DNA of 64,000 nt, taken from Pseudomonas sp. RC10 (GTDB taxonomy: Bacteria > Pseudomonadota > Gammaproteobacteria > Pseudomonadales > Pseudomonadaceae). Under the pieces are notes generated by a model. The model did no database searches and was not told where the DNA came from. It worked only from the letters and a program-made list of their open reading frames with translations. Made by a program: the position numbers and the translations under genes. The stretch spans positions 930,001 to 994,000 of the forward strand of contig NZ_CP151650.1 of the NCBI RefSeq assembly GCF_038397775.1, written 5' to 3'. This document shows positions 63,302 through 64,000 of this stretch, one piece after another; position 1 is the first letter of the stretch, and each line of letters starts with the position of its first letter.

Positions 63302-63319
63302 TTGATGCTAAATGCCTCG

Positions 63320-63406
63320 GTGGGAGCGAATTCATTCGCGAAGCGGTGTTTCGGGCGGTGAGGGTCTGTCGCCTGTAAGGTTTCTCGCGAATGAATTCGC
63401 TCCCAC
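63320..63406. repeat. REP pair, GGGAGCGAATTCATTCGCGA family, copy 2
   Basis: GTGGGAGCGAATTCATTCGC and its inverse at 63383-63406 flank about 40 bp just after lapC. It is the same family as the pair at 13734. The rest of the gap to 63676 is AT-rich and shows no gene; it likely holds the promoter of the sensory gene. Confidence 0.85.
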
Positions 63407-63676
63407 TGGGAAGCGCCCTCTAAGACGTTAATCTCACGTTTATCCCTTCGAGATACATCAATCAAATCGATACAGCCGGTCCCGCCATCATCCCCCATCA
63501 ATCATGATGGCCTTGTAACATATTGCGCCCGTAATTTATCTTACATCTCCCCTAAAGATATGCGCGAAGTCAGCGATACGGTTATCTGAATCCTCCATTT
63601 AGATGACCGCTGCTCAGCAATGGCTTGCCGTCTTTCTATCAATGAAAATGATACTTCCGCCTACAAGGACGCCGAC

Positions 63677-64000
63677 GTGACGTTGAACCTACGCCGTAAG
63701 GTCATTCTGCTTGCCATCATTCCGAGCCTTTTATTGGCTGCGGTCATTAGCTGCATCACGTGGGTGGTCCTGCAAAAGTTGGCCACGCAGGAAGTCGAAC
63801 AGACCCGCGCGCTGCTGCTTGAAGAGCGCAAACTGTCGCTGAAGAACTACCAGCAGATCGGCGAAGCGGCAATCAAGCCGATCTACGACGCTTCTGCACC
63901 GGGCGACATGGACGCTCGCGACCGCGCCCTCAAAGTGCTGAAGAGCCTGCAATACGACAAGGCCAGTTACTTCTTCGGCTACAACTCGCAATACGTGCGC
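63677..64000 (+). CDS. Cache-domain sensory protein, 5' part (chemoreceptor or sensor kinase)
   Basis: The GTG at 63677, with AAGGA nine nt upstream, opens a frame of 108 codons that continues past the window. A basic start (MTLNLRRKV) and a membrane helix (residues 9-35, ILLAIIPSLLLAAVISCITWVV) are followed by a helical linker. The beginning of a periplasmic single-Cache domain follows (ALKVLKSLQYDKASYFFGYN). Such domains sense small ligands in methyl-accepting chemotaxis proteins, histidine kinases or GGDEF proteins; the output domain is not visible. Confidence 0.75.
   Translation, partial: MTLNLRRKVILLAIIPSLLLAAVISCITWVVLQKLATQEVEQTRALLLEERKLSLKNYQQIGEAAIKPIYDASAPGDMDARDRALKVLKSLQYDKASYFFGYNSQYVR

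Overview
The window looks like a chromosomal segment of a Pseudomonas of the fluorescens/syringae kind. The evidence is the gene content (RhlE-type helicase, LapG/LapD/LapA adhesin system, GDP-D-rhamnose genes of A-band type), high GC, and two families of short palindromic REP pairs typical of that genus. No sequence search was possible; family names come from motifs and gene order.

Left part (1-13.9 kb). Two very large tyrosine-recombinase-like genes and the first codons of a third overlap each other by exactly 14 nt. They lie in an element whose right end interrupts hrpB, leaving only the C-terminal 85% of the helicase. Housekeeping genes follow: an endonuclease/exonuclease/phosphatase protein, a YciC-type membrane protein, a DUF2076 protein, a NYN-domain protein, a DEDDh exonuclease, a YedA-like exporter and rhlE. 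A 343-bp tandem duplication joins the hrpB tail, a REP pair and the tail of the phosphatase gene.

Cell-surface region (13.9-63.3 kb). The two halves of the Lap biofilm system (lapG-lapD at 16.9-19.5 kb; lapA and lapE-lapB-lapC at 44-63.3 kb) are separated by about 24 kb. That insert holds a second type I secretion system (PrtD/E/F-like, 19.8-24.3 kb) whose last gene overlaps gmd by ATGA. It continues with rmd and a glycosyltransferase on the + strand. On the - strand an 11.6-kb operon holds a triple-module glycosyltransferase, wzm, wzt, a WbdD-like methyltransferase/kinase chain terminator and a three-gene Gtr-type glycosylation cassette. wbpZ-like and wbpW-like genes lie to the left. Together these should make, cap, export and decorate a D-rhamnan O-antigen through the ABC-transporter pathway.

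The most interesting inference is that the second secretion system exports the cysteine-free, Ala/Thr-rich DUF4214 protein at 41.0-42.9 kb. That gene has codon use typical of very highly expressed genes, a long upstream region and a strong terminator. A dedicated type I exporter, an abundant acidic secreted protein and co-transcribed O-antigen genes together recall the Caulobacter RsaA S-layer locus. I propose an S-layer-like or O-antigen-anchored surface protein system in this Pseudomonas, next to the LapA system.

lapA encodes a 4671-residue RTX adhesin with a TAAG LapG cleavage site, four nearly identical 471-bp tandem repeats, two PA14-like domains, a VWA domain and C-terminal RTX repeats. 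The window ends in the start of a Cache-domain sensory protein.
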